NCBI GenBank assembly: GCA_031213475.1
Contig: JARUPZ010000019.1
Location: 5,683,896-5,747,895 of the forward strand
Origin: Nereocystis luetkeana
Taxonomy: Eukaryota; Sar; Phaeophyceae; Laminariales; Laminariaceae
Direction: 5' to 3'
DNA: 64,000 bases
Below are positions 53,760 to 63,944 of the stretch, one piece after another; positions within the stretch are counted from its first letter, which is position 1, and each line of letters starts with the position of its first letter. The translations under genes were made by a program, and so were the position numbers. The notes under the pieces are model-generated. The model saw only the letters and a list, made by a program, of their open reading frames with translations. It did not search any database and had not been told where the DNA came from.

Positions 53760-54047
53760 AGGACTGGGTGGGTTGTCTCGAACGCGACCTATCGTTTGTT
53801 CAACTTGCCCATCGGAGAGAAACAATGGGCACTGGCAGCGAAGAAATCGGACAAGTGCTTCAGACGTGTTGAGGAAGCGGCAGCGGCAGATCAGTACATG
53901 AAGCGCTGGTTCGTTGAGGAAAAGGAGACGGTAGCAAAACGACGAGCGCTTGAGGTCCAAAATGCGCAGCAATTTGATCAAGACACCGTTGGGTCCAAGG
54001 TCCGACCGCGGGAGGCAGGAAGAGGAGCCGCGTTAAGGGAGGTGTAG
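53760..54047 (+). pseudogene. Charged coiled-coil-like coding fragment
   Basis: One frame reads RLFNLPIGEKQWALAAKKSD, then a helix with RRVEEAAAADQYMKRWFVEE and ETVAKRRALEVQNAQQFDQD, ending REAGRGAALREV and a TAG at 54,045. Composition and base use look coding, but there is no start in good context. I do not recognise the family. It may be an exon or a remnant of a transposon protein. Confidence 0.3.
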
Positions 54048-54453
54048 CAACAGCAGCCAGGTCGGTCAAGAAAGGGAAGGCAGCCTCCAAAACTTGGCAC
54101 TGGCCGTCGTTTTACTAGTTGAGACGCCCAGTGAGACTACTGCACAATACTGCGTTACAATCCCTGTTTTAGTTGTTTTAGTTTTTTCTTTAGTTTGTTG
54201 TGAAACCCTCTTCCCTGCCAAGTCGATGGTACCCCCCTCCCTGTACCCTGCCACTCTGCGCCGTCTGCGTCACCTTATTGTTATATTCGTGTGACTCTTT
54301 TGCTACTTTTCTTTCCTTTTTTTCCCAATTTTTGTTGACGTTTTTGTTTTTTTAGCCCCCCCCTTGGCCCGTCTGACTCTGCCCTCTTTGTGTCGGCTGT
54401 GTCGTACTAGACCCACCAACTGGACATAGGATTGCTCGTTTTGTCGTTTGTTG

Positions 54454-54578
54454 TTATTACGGGGGGCCATATTTAACAGGACCAAATATTGTTAGTCAAA
54501 ATGGTTAAACATACCCTGGTATAGGTTTTTATGTATACCATAGGTCCTACCTGGTATTAACTATGGTCCCCCGTGATA
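54454..54578. mobile_element. MITE-A copy with two micro-insertions
   Basis: TTATTACGGGGGGCCATATT at the left, AACTATGGTCCCCCGTGATA at the right. Compared with 60,593-60,700 it has CCCTGGTA added after the TA at 54,512 and CCTGGTA added after the TA at 54,548. Confidence 0.85.
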
Positions 54579-54746
54579 GTTTTTTGCCCCTGTCCTCTTC
54601 CCGTGTTCTTGCCTTCCGTCTGATGGTCTTGTGACGTCGCTATGTTGGTCCATCAGCTGGACATATCGTTGGATTGGTCGTATCAGCAAGCAGCAACCTT
54701 GTTCTTGAGGCTCGGCCTGCGCCCTAAGCGCACATGTTTGCTTCGT

Positions 54747-55119
54747 TTTTTCTTCTTCTTCTTCTTCTTCTTCTTCTTCTTCTTCTTCTTCTTCTTCTTC
54801 TTCTTCTTCTTCTTCTTCTTCTTCTTCTTCTTCTTCTTCTTCTTCTTCTTCTTCTTCTTCTTGTTCTTCTTCTTCTTCTTCTTCTTCTTCTTCTTCTTCT
54901 TCTTCTTCTTCTTCTTCTTCTTCTTCTTCTTCTTCTTCTTCTTCTTCTTCTTCTTCTTCTTCTTCTTCTTCTTCTTCTTCTTCTTCTTCTTCTTCTTCTT
55001 CTTCTTTTCTTTCTTCTTCTTCTTCTTTTCTTTCTTCTGTTCTTTCTTCTTCTTCTTCTTTTCTTTCTTCTTCTTTTTTTTCTTCTTCTTCTTCTCCTTC
55101 TCGTTCTTCTTCTTCTTCT

Positions 55120-55150
<31 letters not shown>
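54747..55150. repeat. TTC/GAA satellite, about 400 bp
   Basis: Nearly uninterrupted TTC units. Long poly-Glu, poly-Phe, poly-Arg and poly-Leu frames on both strands come from it. Long GAA/TTC tracts can form triplex DNA. Confidence 0.95.
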
Positions 55151-55392
55151 GTTTTCGAGTGTACCTGTAATACCGTGGACATGTTCCTGGTGTTATTTGG
55201 TTGCAAGTGATGCGGGATGGTGTGCCACAGCTCGTTTGTTCCGTTTCCCTTACGGACTGGTATGGTACTGCCGCTGCTGTGCGCACTATTTCGTATATTT
55301 GTATGTTTTTTGCCGTCGAGATGCACTTTTCGTTACAGCCTGTTTTGTTGACCACAGGCGAGACTTCAGGGAAGTGAGCTTATGTGAGAACG

Positions 55393-55393
<1 letters not shown>

Positions 55394-55431
<38 letters not shown>
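55394..55431. repeat. TCA microsatellite
   Basis: About twelve TCA units. Confidence 0.95.
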
Positions 55432-55589
55432 GCTCACTGACCTGTGTGCTTTTTTTGTCGAAAAAAAAAGCAATTGCTGGAGTTTCTATACTGTAATTAC
55501 GTGAAGAGCCTCCGAAAATGCAAGTGCCCTACATCCCCGCCCTTCTTCTGGAAAGAATTGGCTTTGGAATTCGTCCCAGGGGGTGGGTT

Positions 55590-56055
55590 AACTTACCACC
55601 CTAGTGTGACACGGTGTGTTATCTTATCACCCGTGTTAGACGGTGTGCTATCTTATCACCCATGTGATACGGTATATCTTACCACCCGTGTGATACCGTA
55701 TACCCGGGTACCTCTAGAAAATATACTCTGGGGGTACTACCTGGGTATACGTGCCAAATCTGGTTGTGTTGATCATACCCGGGTAGATACGACGGGATGC
55801 CTCGGTACAAAATCTTGTTGTGATGGTCACATCCGGGTAGGTACCCGGGTATACCCGGGTAGATACCCGGGTACCTCTAGATTACAGATTCTGGGGGTAC
55901 TACCCGGGTATACGTTCCATATATGGTTGTGTTGGTCATACCGCGTATACCCGGGTGCATACCCCTAGATTATAGATTCTGGGGGTACTACCCGGGTATA
56001 CGTGCCAAATCTGGTTATGTTGGTCATACCCGGGTAGATACCCGGGCCTCTAGAG
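55590..56055. repeat. TACCCGGGTA-rich tandem repeats
   Basis: 55,590-55,700 is about four units of TATCTTATCACCCGTGTGA type. 55,711-56,055 is three to four units of CTGGGGGTACTACC(C/T)GGGTATACGTGCCAAATCTGG type, each followed by a variable number of TACCCGGGTA strings. Confidence 0.7.
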
Positions 56056-56132
56056 CATGTGTATATGCCCTACCAAGCACACCCTTGGAACTGCATGATA
56101 CCCTGCCACGGTGCATGTAGTAAGGAAAGACA

Positions 56133-56240
56133 TTTAACTGCTTCAGGACCGGACTCCCGTTTTAGGGACAAATTACTGCGTGAAAATATTTGTCGAATGT
56201 GTGTGTTTATGTACACAGTAGTGCGGTTCTAAAAGGGTTA
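56133..56240. mobile_element. MITE-B copy, decayed
   Basis: TTTAACTGCTTCAGGACCGG and CTCCCGTTTTAGGGACAAA on the left; GTGCGGTTCTAAAAGGGTTA on the right. Confidence 0.6.
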
Positions 56241-56589
56241 CCGAGGTAAAGGAGGAAGCGCTCAGGGTGGCAAGGAAAGATATTTATCACCAATCACGAT
56301 CCTCCTGCACGATCACGCCTAACGCCCCCTGTTACTTACGTCGTAGTCGTTCGAGCAAGAAACATCCAACCGTCTGGTCATCAGGATGAAAACCGTAGTA
56401 TTATTTGGTTCTTGTTATCGTTCCACATCGCTGCCTGACAACGAAGCGCAAGCGCTTGCTGTCCCAATCAAACCATCCCACATAGAAAAAGGGAAAACTT
56501 TAAACACCAACAAACTTCAAACATGGACGATGCTATCAACGAGACCTGAATACATGCCAAAAATTATCCCAACGATGCGTTCGCCTTTA

Positions 56590-56720
56590 CTCTTTTGTGC
56601 GTTTTGGCATCCGACGATGCTTTGCGGCATGACTAAGCTTCGACCTTGAGCACCTTGAAAACAAGCACTCCCTCCCCGAAAGAAGAAACCACGGAAACCC
56701 AAACCTGAAAGGAAACCTAC
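56590..56720 (-). repeat. LINE-1 3'-end copy, minus strand, diverged
   Basis: GGCATCCGACGATGCTTTGC, CTCCCCGAAAGAAGAAACC and ACGGAAACCCAAACCTG. Confidence 0.65.
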
Positions 56721-56754
56721 AGCGTTAGAAAGCAAAATAAAACAGGGTTAAGTA

Positions 56755-57180
56755 CGGTGCGGTTTCTCCTATCGGTTCGGTGAAGTTAACCGTACCGCTC
56801 CCCGCACCGGAGGATCTTTACCCTCTTGAAAACCGCACCGCGCCGCACAGTTTTACGGTATCGGAAAACCGCACCGAACCGCACCGATGAGCATAATAAA
56901 ATATAATCGGACCACCGTAGGGTTCAGGACATCTGCAATCCGCACCGAGTCGAACCGTACGATTTCCGGATTTTGAAAACCGCACCGAATCGCAACGTAG
57001 GATATATCACAGCACCGATCCGCACCGTAGGATTTCCAAGATATGGAAACCACACCGAACCGCACCGTAAGATTTTCCGACTCCTTAAAACCGCACCGCA
57101 CCGCACCGTAGGAATGCCATCGAAACCGCACCGCACCGTGTGCATCAAGATACGGTGCCCTAACACCGTCAGATCGATTT
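56755..57180. repeat. Degenerate CCGCACCGAA repeat
   Basis: Many AACCGCACCG(A/C)A words separated by GATTTCCGGATTTTGAAAA-like spacers. Each spacer includes GTA(G)GAT. No coding frame. Confidence 0.75.
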
Positions 57181-57480
57181 TTTTAATGGTGCGGTTAACT
57201 TGAAACCGTAGAATACCCGCGTTTCCATCGGCCGTGGAACAGAGCTATGGACAGGACGGTGCCGTACGGTTCATGACGGTTTCTGGACGGCTTATGTTAG
57301 AGGGTGGCGGTTTCGTACGCTTCATGCTACGGGACTAAAATAAACGAGTACGAAACCGCCGTTTTTTTACCGTTTATTCATACGGTGCACCGTAGAGAAA
57401 CAGTACGAGATAATTAGCGGCTTCGTTATGGTGCTGCGCCGAGAAAAAAACCCGAGAACCGTACGCACGAAACCATGGTT
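57181..57480. other. Diverged continuation of the CCGCACCG repeats
   Basis: GTACGGTTCATGACGGTTTC, GGCGGTTTCGTACGCTTCAT and GAGAACCGTACGCACGAAAC are related words in both orientations. No gene seen. Confidence 0.45.
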
Positions 57481-57880
57481 TCGTGCGGTTCATTCTGCTA
57501 AGGTGTTAGTCTGCTGGGCTATCGGTAAAAGGTTAAGCAAGCAATCGCCTACCCAATCTAAGCCTTATGACTACTACTTTCCTCCCCGCGAACGGACCGG
57601 AAATGCGGGTCGACGTGCCATCAACACGCGGTTCCATTTTTTTTTTCGGGGGGGGGGGGGGGGGGGGTCCCAGAAGTATTGTTTTCAGATTCTTGACATG
57701 AAGAAATTTACTTTAGTTTGAAAAAGCGTTCTCGTCGTGGACGTGACATTCGAACTCACGACCATCGACCCATGTACTGCCGATGACGCCCTTTGATAAG
57801 GTCTTGGTCCGTTGGGCTACTGGTAAAAGGTTGACCAATCGCCTTCCCAATCTACTGTCTAAGCCTTACAACAAATCGTA
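57480..57880 (-). repeat. tRNA-like repeat pair (SINE-4 candidate)
   Basis: On the minus strand at 57,740-57,830: CAGTAGCCCAACGGACCAAG (A-box-like) and GTGAGTTCGAATGTCACG (B-box-like). Its leader (GCTACTGGTAAAAGGTTGAC, plus strand) recurs at 57,516-57,535 as GCTATCGGTAAAAGGTTAAG. A G-run of 20 lies between at 57,648-57,667. Confidence 0.45.
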
Positions 57881-58205
57881 CCGTAGAGAAAGAGCGGCGT
57901 TGCACGGCTTTCCCTTCGGCGGGGATTGGAACCGCACCGAAGAAAAAGAAGCGGTCAACGGGGAACCGCGCCGAACCGCACCATATAGGATGTATCGCAG
58001 CATCGAACTGCACCGCAAGATTCACAATATCTCGTACCGCAGAATTCCTGATTTCTGAAAGCCACACCGAGCCGCACCTTGTTTGTTTTTTTTTCCTTGC
58101 TTTAAGCCGCACCGAACCGCACCGCGTAGAATTTTTCCTATTTTTCGAAACCGCACTGGACCGCACCGAAGGATATGCTATCACAGCACCGATCCGCACC
58201 GCATA
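57881..58205. repeat. CCGCACCGAA repeat, second block
   Basis: ACCGCACCGAAGAAAAAGAA, GAACCGCGCCGAACCGCACC and AGCCGCACCGAACCGCACCG with spacers like the 56.8-kb block. Confidence 0.7.
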
Positions 58206-59250
58206 GGGTTTACAGCATTATTATTACTATGCTTGCCATCCGACAATGTGCAGCACGAGCTTCAACGTTGATCACTCGAAACATTCCTGAAAGAAGAAAT
58301 CCCCGGAAAAAAAGGAAACCTAGACATGGCATTGCATTGCCCACTGCTGTGCTTACTGCATACCTGGTACCAGGTACGTGGCAACGTAGTATCTCTGTGG
58401 CGTACCAGGTAGCTTTGTGACCACGTAACAACTTGTATATCTTCTAGGATTGAAGAATCGGCACGGACACTGGTTGTGCTGGATGCCGACGGGTAGAAAG
58501 AACGGTTTGATGTGAACAACACACACACATATGCACAAGGTATGTCTACCTTTTTTTTCTACTTCCCTTTATGATTTATCTACGATACTCTAGTTGTTGT
58601 ATTTGCTCCCTCCTCCATCTCAAAATATGTTCCTTACGTTCTATTCTTAAATCCTAAGCCGCCTCCAAGCTCCATCCCCACGCCATCGGTGTGGGTCTGT
58701 CACCCCCCCCCCCCCCCCACCCTGCTCCTTCTCGATTCTTGTCGACCCCTAGGCTAGAGTTTGAATCTCGACACCCTCTTCGAAATGGCGACCTGTGTAG
58801 TCACCGAGATGATTAGGAGTAGGAGTTCCTTCACCAATCCTTTCCTTCCCATCGACCCACCATCCCTCCCCCCCACTACACGAGCAGCCAGCTGGCCGAT
58901 GAACTTACTGCCTTCTACCCCGAGACTCCCAAAGCTTTTCACTGCTAAATTGGCAAGTTCATGACTCCGTTCGTCAAAGGACACATGTCCCGGACGAGCG
59001 TAGGGTTGGCGCTATCGCGCCTCGGAGGTAGAGGCAGCTGATCCGTCCTGCTGCTCAGCACTGCCTCCTCGCAGGTAGGTGTATCTGCGCTTGACGATTA
59101 GCATGGGTGACGTCCAGCAGGATGGACTTCTCCCTATACTCCCTAATGGGAGCATCCCGTAGACCTCCTCTCCTGACGACAATGTCCATCCGCAGATTCC
59201 AGTCTGCGGTGAACGGTTCGCCGATTTTTTATCTTTATTTTTTTCCCCCC
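58206..59250 (-). mobile_element. LINE-1b: 5'-truncated LINE-1 with nested family G
   Basis: Minus strand. Protein-coding end near 58,750-59,170: SGEEVYGMLPLGSIGR, then FDERSHELANLAVKSFGSLG and TQVAISKRVSRFKL, matching LINE-1a. The 3' UTR continues to CTTGCCATCCGACAATGTG at 58,232 with a TTATTATTA tail. Between about 58,325 and 58,530 it is interrupted by family G, placed at the TA of GTGCATAGG. A C-run (58,704-58,718) matches the G-run at the same place in LINE-1a. Confidence 0.8.
58325..58530 (-). mobile_element. Family G inserted in LINE-1b
   Basis: About 200 bases, with TA at both junctions, which suggests a TA target duplication. It carries two micro-insertion sites compared with 30,650-30,840: TA-CCTGG-TA-CCAGG-TA near 58,361 and TA-CCAGG-TA at 58,403-58,411. 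Confidence 0.65.
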
Positions 59251-60592
59251 TCTCCGACGTCCCAAGATGAGGGTCAACATTTTTTTGGTAAAAATATTTA
59301 TGCCCCAAAATAAAATAACCATTTGTATTGATTCGTAGTATGGTAATGGTCCTTATACATGGGGAAAGACTGTGATATACACGTTATGTGGGGTGGGGTG
59401 GGGTGGGGTGGGGTGGTTGGTGGTTGGTGGTGGCGGTTTTGGTGGTTGGTGGTGGTTGGTGGTTGGGTGGTTGGTGGTGATGTTGGTGATACTACTACGT
59501 ACTGTGTAGTACGTGCATACTGCTGTTGTACTTTTTTTTATAAAACAAAAAACAACAGCTATAATTACAGGTAGCTGGGAGATCGGGGATTTCGTCGAAA
59601 CTCATATTATTTGCAAGCTGTGTGTGATACTTCGAACGCGCGTACTACTCGTACGACGGGTTTTAAGTTTGGCTTCGTGCAGGAAATATGCAGCTAGCTG
59701 TTGTAGTAATGGGTAAAGGTACTACCTGGTAGGTATTAGGAACGAGTACCAGGTACCAGGGTATTATAGTTACCTGGTACCTGGTATCATATATACGCGT
59801 ACGAGTATAATATATATCAGTGTGCCCGTATACATTAGAGGAGACTATTGATCCATTATCGGACCGCCGGTATGTCTTGTCAATAGTCACCAGGGGCATA
59901 AGTCATATGTACGTGGTATGGCATTCATTTTATACGAGCGTGCGCACCTGTAATTAATTACGTGTGTGTGCCGATCATATGGTATTACCTGGTACGTACA
60001 CACAATGATATCATACCTCCGGTCAGTACCTACAATGAACAATGGCCGCGTGGCCGCTCGCAAGCATTCGAAAAAGAAGATTCGCCGTCAGGGCAAGAGA
60101 AGGAGGAGAGACCAAACAAAACTCTCGGACTGATTGATGCGCCCTGTCTCTCTGTGTCTGTCTGTCTCTCTGTCTTTCTGTCTGTGATCGCCGGGCGGGT
60201 TCGTTCGTGGTGTGGGGGGTTGGGGTGACGGGGGTGGGGGGGGGGGTGGAGGTGTGGGGGGGGTACTAGTGTCATGCATGGCGGGCCGTAGTCGCGTATG
60301 GCCAGTGCTGGTTGTGTGGGATCTCCTGTTAATCTCGCCGCTGGTTTGCCTCTCGTCTCGTGGGTGACCATTGCTGGGCATCGATACCATGTTAGACATG
60401 TATGTCAATAACGGGCGTTTAGTGCATACGTATATTCTACGATGTAGTATGCCCAATACAGCAGAAGAAGTACAGTTCAGCAGTATACAACCTAGCTCGT
60501 ATAATATGTACCTGGTATTTGACACCTCCCTGGTATATAATAAATATCTGTAGTTTGTTGGTGCTGGCGGAGTTTTGTAGCTCAATCGCAGT
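59251..60592. other. No gene recognised; GGT-rich tract and TA-core-TA cluster
   Basis: GGGTG/GGTTGGTGGT repeats at 59,387-59,482. At 59,720-59,795 TACCTGGTA/TACCAGGTA strings occur repeatedly. CTGTCTGT words at 60,147-60,185, a G-run near 60,236, and the start of family E (GTCATGCATGG) at 60,271. Confidence 0.5.
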
Positions 60593-60700
60593 TATTACGG
60601 GGGACCATAGTTAATAGGACCAAATATTGTTAGTAGAACGGTTAAACATATAGGATTTTATCCATACCATAGGTCCTATTAACTATGGTCTCCCGTAATA
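60593..60700. mobile_element. MITE-A copy, well preserved
   Basis: TATTACGGGGGACCATAGTT at the left, TTAACTATGGTCTCCCGTAA at the right. It has no micro-insertions and is a good reference for the family. Confidence 0.85.
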
Positions 60701-60765
60701 AAATTAAACGACACCAGGTATATTCGCACGCACGACCACTCTCACACTCTCATATCTCATCTCTC

Positions 60766-60866
60766 TCAGGACGGAAATATTTAATGTAAGGATCGTTTGA
60801 CTTTTTTTTCTTTTTTTAGATCCCAACGGCCCTATATTTCAACCATTTCCGCCCAGAGACTGGCGT
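60766..60866. mobile_element. MITE-F copy, diverged
   Basis: CTCAGGACGGAAATATTTAA, GGATCGTTTG and the right part CCCTATATTTCAACCATTTC, CGCCCAGAGA. Confidence 0.4.
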
Positions 60867-60959
60867 CATCGTCCGTATTTGTCCCCCGACGATGCCCAGT
60901 TGAAGTGTCCATCACACGTTCACCCTGGATACCTGTTATTTTTAGCAGTAATAGTAATA

Positions 60960-61080
60960 GTATTCCGGGGGACCACATAGTATAGGACCAGCTATTTTTA
61001 TTAGTAAATATATACCAGGTACCCTGGTAGGTTTTTGTGTTTATGTCGTAGGTTCTATTTACTGTGGTCCCCCGAAATAG
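60960..61080. mobile_element. MITE-A copy with stacked micro-insertions
   Basis: TATTCCGGGGGACCACATAG at the left, ACTGTGGTCCCCCGAAATAG at the right. TA-CCAGG-TA-CCCTGG-TA at 61,013-61,029 replaces a simple TATA. Confidence 0.8.
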
Positions 61081-61429
61081 CCAACTGCACGACAAGCCGA
61101 AGCAAGAGAGAGAAAGAAGGAAATAAGAAGAAGAAACAAGTAAAGCAAGGGAACCCCCAGTATTCTTACGAGAACTTGTTACTACTCACGTACCATACAG
61201 CCAGTAGGATTGTGTCGCGAGGACATTTTTTACACCGTCTTTTCTCCAGCCTGTCCCAGGGGGAGGGGGGAGGTAAAAATTGTATAGTCTTCTTAGATAG
61301 CCATTTCTACTTCGAAGTATACCATTAATTATATGCATGTGACCTTCTTCTCGGTTGTGTTATTGCCGCTTTGGCCCGGAATATAATAAACACGAGGCCT
61401 CTGATATTAGTATCAAATGTGTTAAGATC
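61081..61429. other. No gene recognised; MITE-F remnant
   Basis: TTTGGCCCGGAATATAATAA at 61,370 followed by TGATATTAGTATCAAATG resembles one MITE-F unit. Otherwise nothing. Confidence 0.4.
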
Positions 61430-61920
61430 GAGGTCGGGAAACTTCGTATCCCTGGACAGGTTTGGCTATTAAGCAGGTACTCGTTGGTACTCACGTGTGT
61501 TGTTTGCTCACAGATAGAGGAAGAGCAGCTCCATTCCTTTCGTGCACGCGGAGACTGGGAGCCAAGCTCGTGCCTCGCTGGGGAAGCCCCTAGTTTTCCA
61601 TCTAAGATACGTCTCTCAAGTACTACAAATACGATCCCAATACCTGAACCCAGGTAATTACCGGGCTTTCAGCCTCATTCAAAGCAGTACCATAACACTA
61701 GCCCACTCTGATGAGCCGTATATGCAGAATTATGGGAAATTCGTGGAAACCCCGATTCCACGAGCTAGAACATGAGGCCAAAATGCGACTCCTCAGAACC
61801 CACTCACACACCTCTGAACGGCAAGGTCACGAAGCCGGGAAGGTACGTGAAAAAAATAAAGAAAGGAAGGCCCAGCCTTAAGGGGCGGGAATAAACCGTC
61901 AACAAAAGACATCGCCATGC
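61430..61920 (-). repeat. Repeat H, inverted copy with decayed protein end
   Basis: CCCTGGACAGGTTTGGC, TACCTGAACCCAGGTAATTA, CCGGGCTTTCAGCCTCATTC and ACTAGCCCACTCTGATGAGC mirror 48,461-48,790. 61,760-61,880 mirrors the charged-protein fragment. Confidence 0.75.
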
Positions 61921-62075
61921 CACCCGCAACGTGGGACGCCACTTGGAGAACCCCTGGTTTTCCGTCTAAGATACGCCTCCCAAGTACTACAAAATAAAAT
62001 CCCAATACCTGAACCCAGGTTATTACCGAGTTTTCAGCCTCACTCAAAGCAGTACCAAAACAAATGGGTATTATG
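61921..62075 (-). repeat. Repeat H, second inverted copy (partial)
   Basis: CTGGTTTTCCGTCTAAGATA, CGCCTCCCAAGTACTACAAA and TACCTGAACCCAGGTTATTA. Confidence 0.75.
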
Positions 62076-62459
62076 TACCCGGCCAGAGTGAGTCGCGCCG
62101 GTGGGGGTAGGTAGTAGTAGTAGTAGCTGTAGCAGCAGTTTTTTCCTTAGAAAGCAATATTCCTGTCTGGTTCGTGGTATTGCCAGGCTTTGAGAATGTT
62201 ATCGCGTTGCGTTTTTTTTAGCTTTTCTTATAAACCTGCACCAGGCACCTGTTTTGTGTGAGGTGTAGAGCTCATTATACTATAATCAAGTGAGCAGACG
62301 CACAAAAATCGGGTGATGCCCCTGCAAGCTCAGGAGCTAGCTCACAAAGGACGATTGCACACCACCGACGCCGGGCATCGCCCTACTCGTCCGACAGCCG
62401 CCGCCCCTCCCCTCCCTTTGCGCCGGGCACGCAACGCCCAGTACGTCGCACGGTCTGTT
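62076..62459. other. No gene recognised
   Basis: Short TAG run at 62,112-62,126; nothing else assignable. Confidence 0.4.
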
Positions 62460-62830
62460 TATTAAACGACGAGCCTTGTCGCATTTATGTGCCGCGGCTC
62501 ATCCGCCCCTGTGGGCCGTGCAGGCTTGTCCTTCCACAACTTCCTGCCACCTGGGAACCGCGCGCACCCTACGTGTGCTTGAACGTTTCTGTTGGTGGAT
62601 CGGTACGAGAGTCTGCACCCGGTGGTGGTTGCGCAACTGCTTGGAGTGCCAAGCACGGAAAACGTCGTGACAGACGGTCCGGTGGCCCACCATCACGACG
62701 CCCTTGCCAGAAGGGTCCCAGCATCGCCGTCAGCGTCGACTACTTCGGCCATCTGTCGATAACGCCAGGCGAGCACGCCTCTGCCAGGAGGTATCGGTAT
62801 GAATGCACGTAACGTATGTGGCGTGATGTA
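62460..62830 (+). mobile_element. Fossil Ty3/Gypsy integrase fragment
   Basis: A plus-strand stretch shows the zinc-binding (H2C2) region of Ty3/Gypsy-type integrase (HLG...RFCWW...W..NCLECQ) and a start of the catalytic core (VDYFG-like). No other part of the element and no LTRs are recognisable nearby. It is a short, broken remnant. Confidence 0.6.
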
Positions 62831-62920
62831 TCACCCCGGGTTATAGCCAAATCGCTTTGCGTTTTGTTTTCTATCACCTGGGGTGGTTTCCTGTGGTGGG
62901 GTGGTAGCTAACGTACCCCC

Positions 62921-63574
62921 AGGGTGATAGTGGAAGTGTTTTGATCGAGTTTGCAATACTTTATCACCGGGGGGGGGGGGGGTTCTAGCGGCGAGTGATA
63001 CCGGCGGGTGGCGATAGGTGTTATTATGGATTACCTTTTTTTTTCTCATCCCATTCATTATCTTCGCACATCTTCTTCTCTTTCTCCTTCCAACTCGTAA
63101 CTCAGATCCGGGGTCACATAGCAGGCTCTTCTCCCCCCTTCCCGCTACGGTACGTGCCTTCATTTTTATCGCGAGAATATTTCAACCTTTTCTTCCCTCG
63201 TCGACTCGCATCGAATTGTGCCTACCCACGCTGCAAGGCGCTCTCCCAGGGTGATAGTGGAAATGTTTTGATCGAGTTTGCAATACTTTATCACCGGGGG
63301 GGGGGGGGGTTCTAGCGGCGAGTGATACCGGCGGGTGGCGATAGGTGTTATTATGGATTACCTTTTTTTTCTCATCCCATTCATTATCTTCGCACATCTT
63401 CTTCTCTTTCTCCTTCCAACTCGTAACTCAGATCCGGGGTCACATAGCAGGCTCTTCTCCCCCCTTCCCGCTACGGTACGTGCCTTCATTTTTATCGCGA
63501 GAATATTTCAACCTTTTCTTCCCTCGTCGACTCGCATCGAATTGTGCCTACCCACGCTGCAAGGCGCTCTCAAC
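62921..63574. repeat. Near-identical 327-bp tandem duplication containing SINE-1 bodies
   Basis: AGGGTGATAGTGGAA at 62,921 and 63,248 starts two copies that agree almost base for base through the G-run, GTTCTAGCGGCGAGTGATAC, the SINE-1 tail and body, to CACGCTGCAAGGCGCTCTC. Differences seen are one G/A change and homopolymer lengths. Confidence 0.9.
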
Positions 63575-63695
63575 AATTGAATCCTTTTTTATTTACATTT
63601 TTGCAAATAAAGTCAAAGTCCGACCCACCTGGGGCTCGAACCCAGGACTCAAACAAGTAGAATTCGAGGTTAACCACTTGAACCACCGGGGCGAC
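63360..63695 (-). mobile_element. SINE-1 full-length copy, minus strand
   Basis: Complete to the tRNA-like head: B box complement GGGCTCGAACC at about 63,632-63,642, then CACTTGAACCACCGGGGCG. The first copy of the duplicated block (63,030-63,245) has only the body. Confidence 0.85.
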
Positions 63696-63699
63696 CGAC

Positions 63700-63780
63700 C
63701 CTGGGCAGGGCAATCGATCGGTCTTTTACCCCTATAGCTCAGTAGGTAACACCTTCACATTTGGCGTCGTCGACAGGACA
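63700..63780 (+). repeat. SINE-3 type tRNA-like head
   Basis: CCTGGGCAGGGCAATCGATC, then CCCCTATAGCTCAGTAGGTA (A box) and ACACCTTCACATTTGGCGTC. Serves as the reference lacking the CTGCATA insertion seen at 47,598-47,604. Confidence 0.6.
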
Positions 63781-63944
63781 CGGGTATATCGCCCGATACT
63801 ATATCATATCATATAGGAGTACAATGGGTAGTATTTGGTGCACGTGGTGCACCCACCCCGGCCGCATGAGGGTGAAAACAAGGGGGGTGATACCGCAAGC
63901 CACGACAACGGGCACATTTTTAAGCTTTCAGGCAGCTACCAGGG

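Noticed and set aside
54561-55496. Long frames of poly-Glu, poly-Phe, poly-Arg and poly-Leu
   Set aside because: They are produced by the TTC/GAA microsatellite, open on both strands and in several frames.
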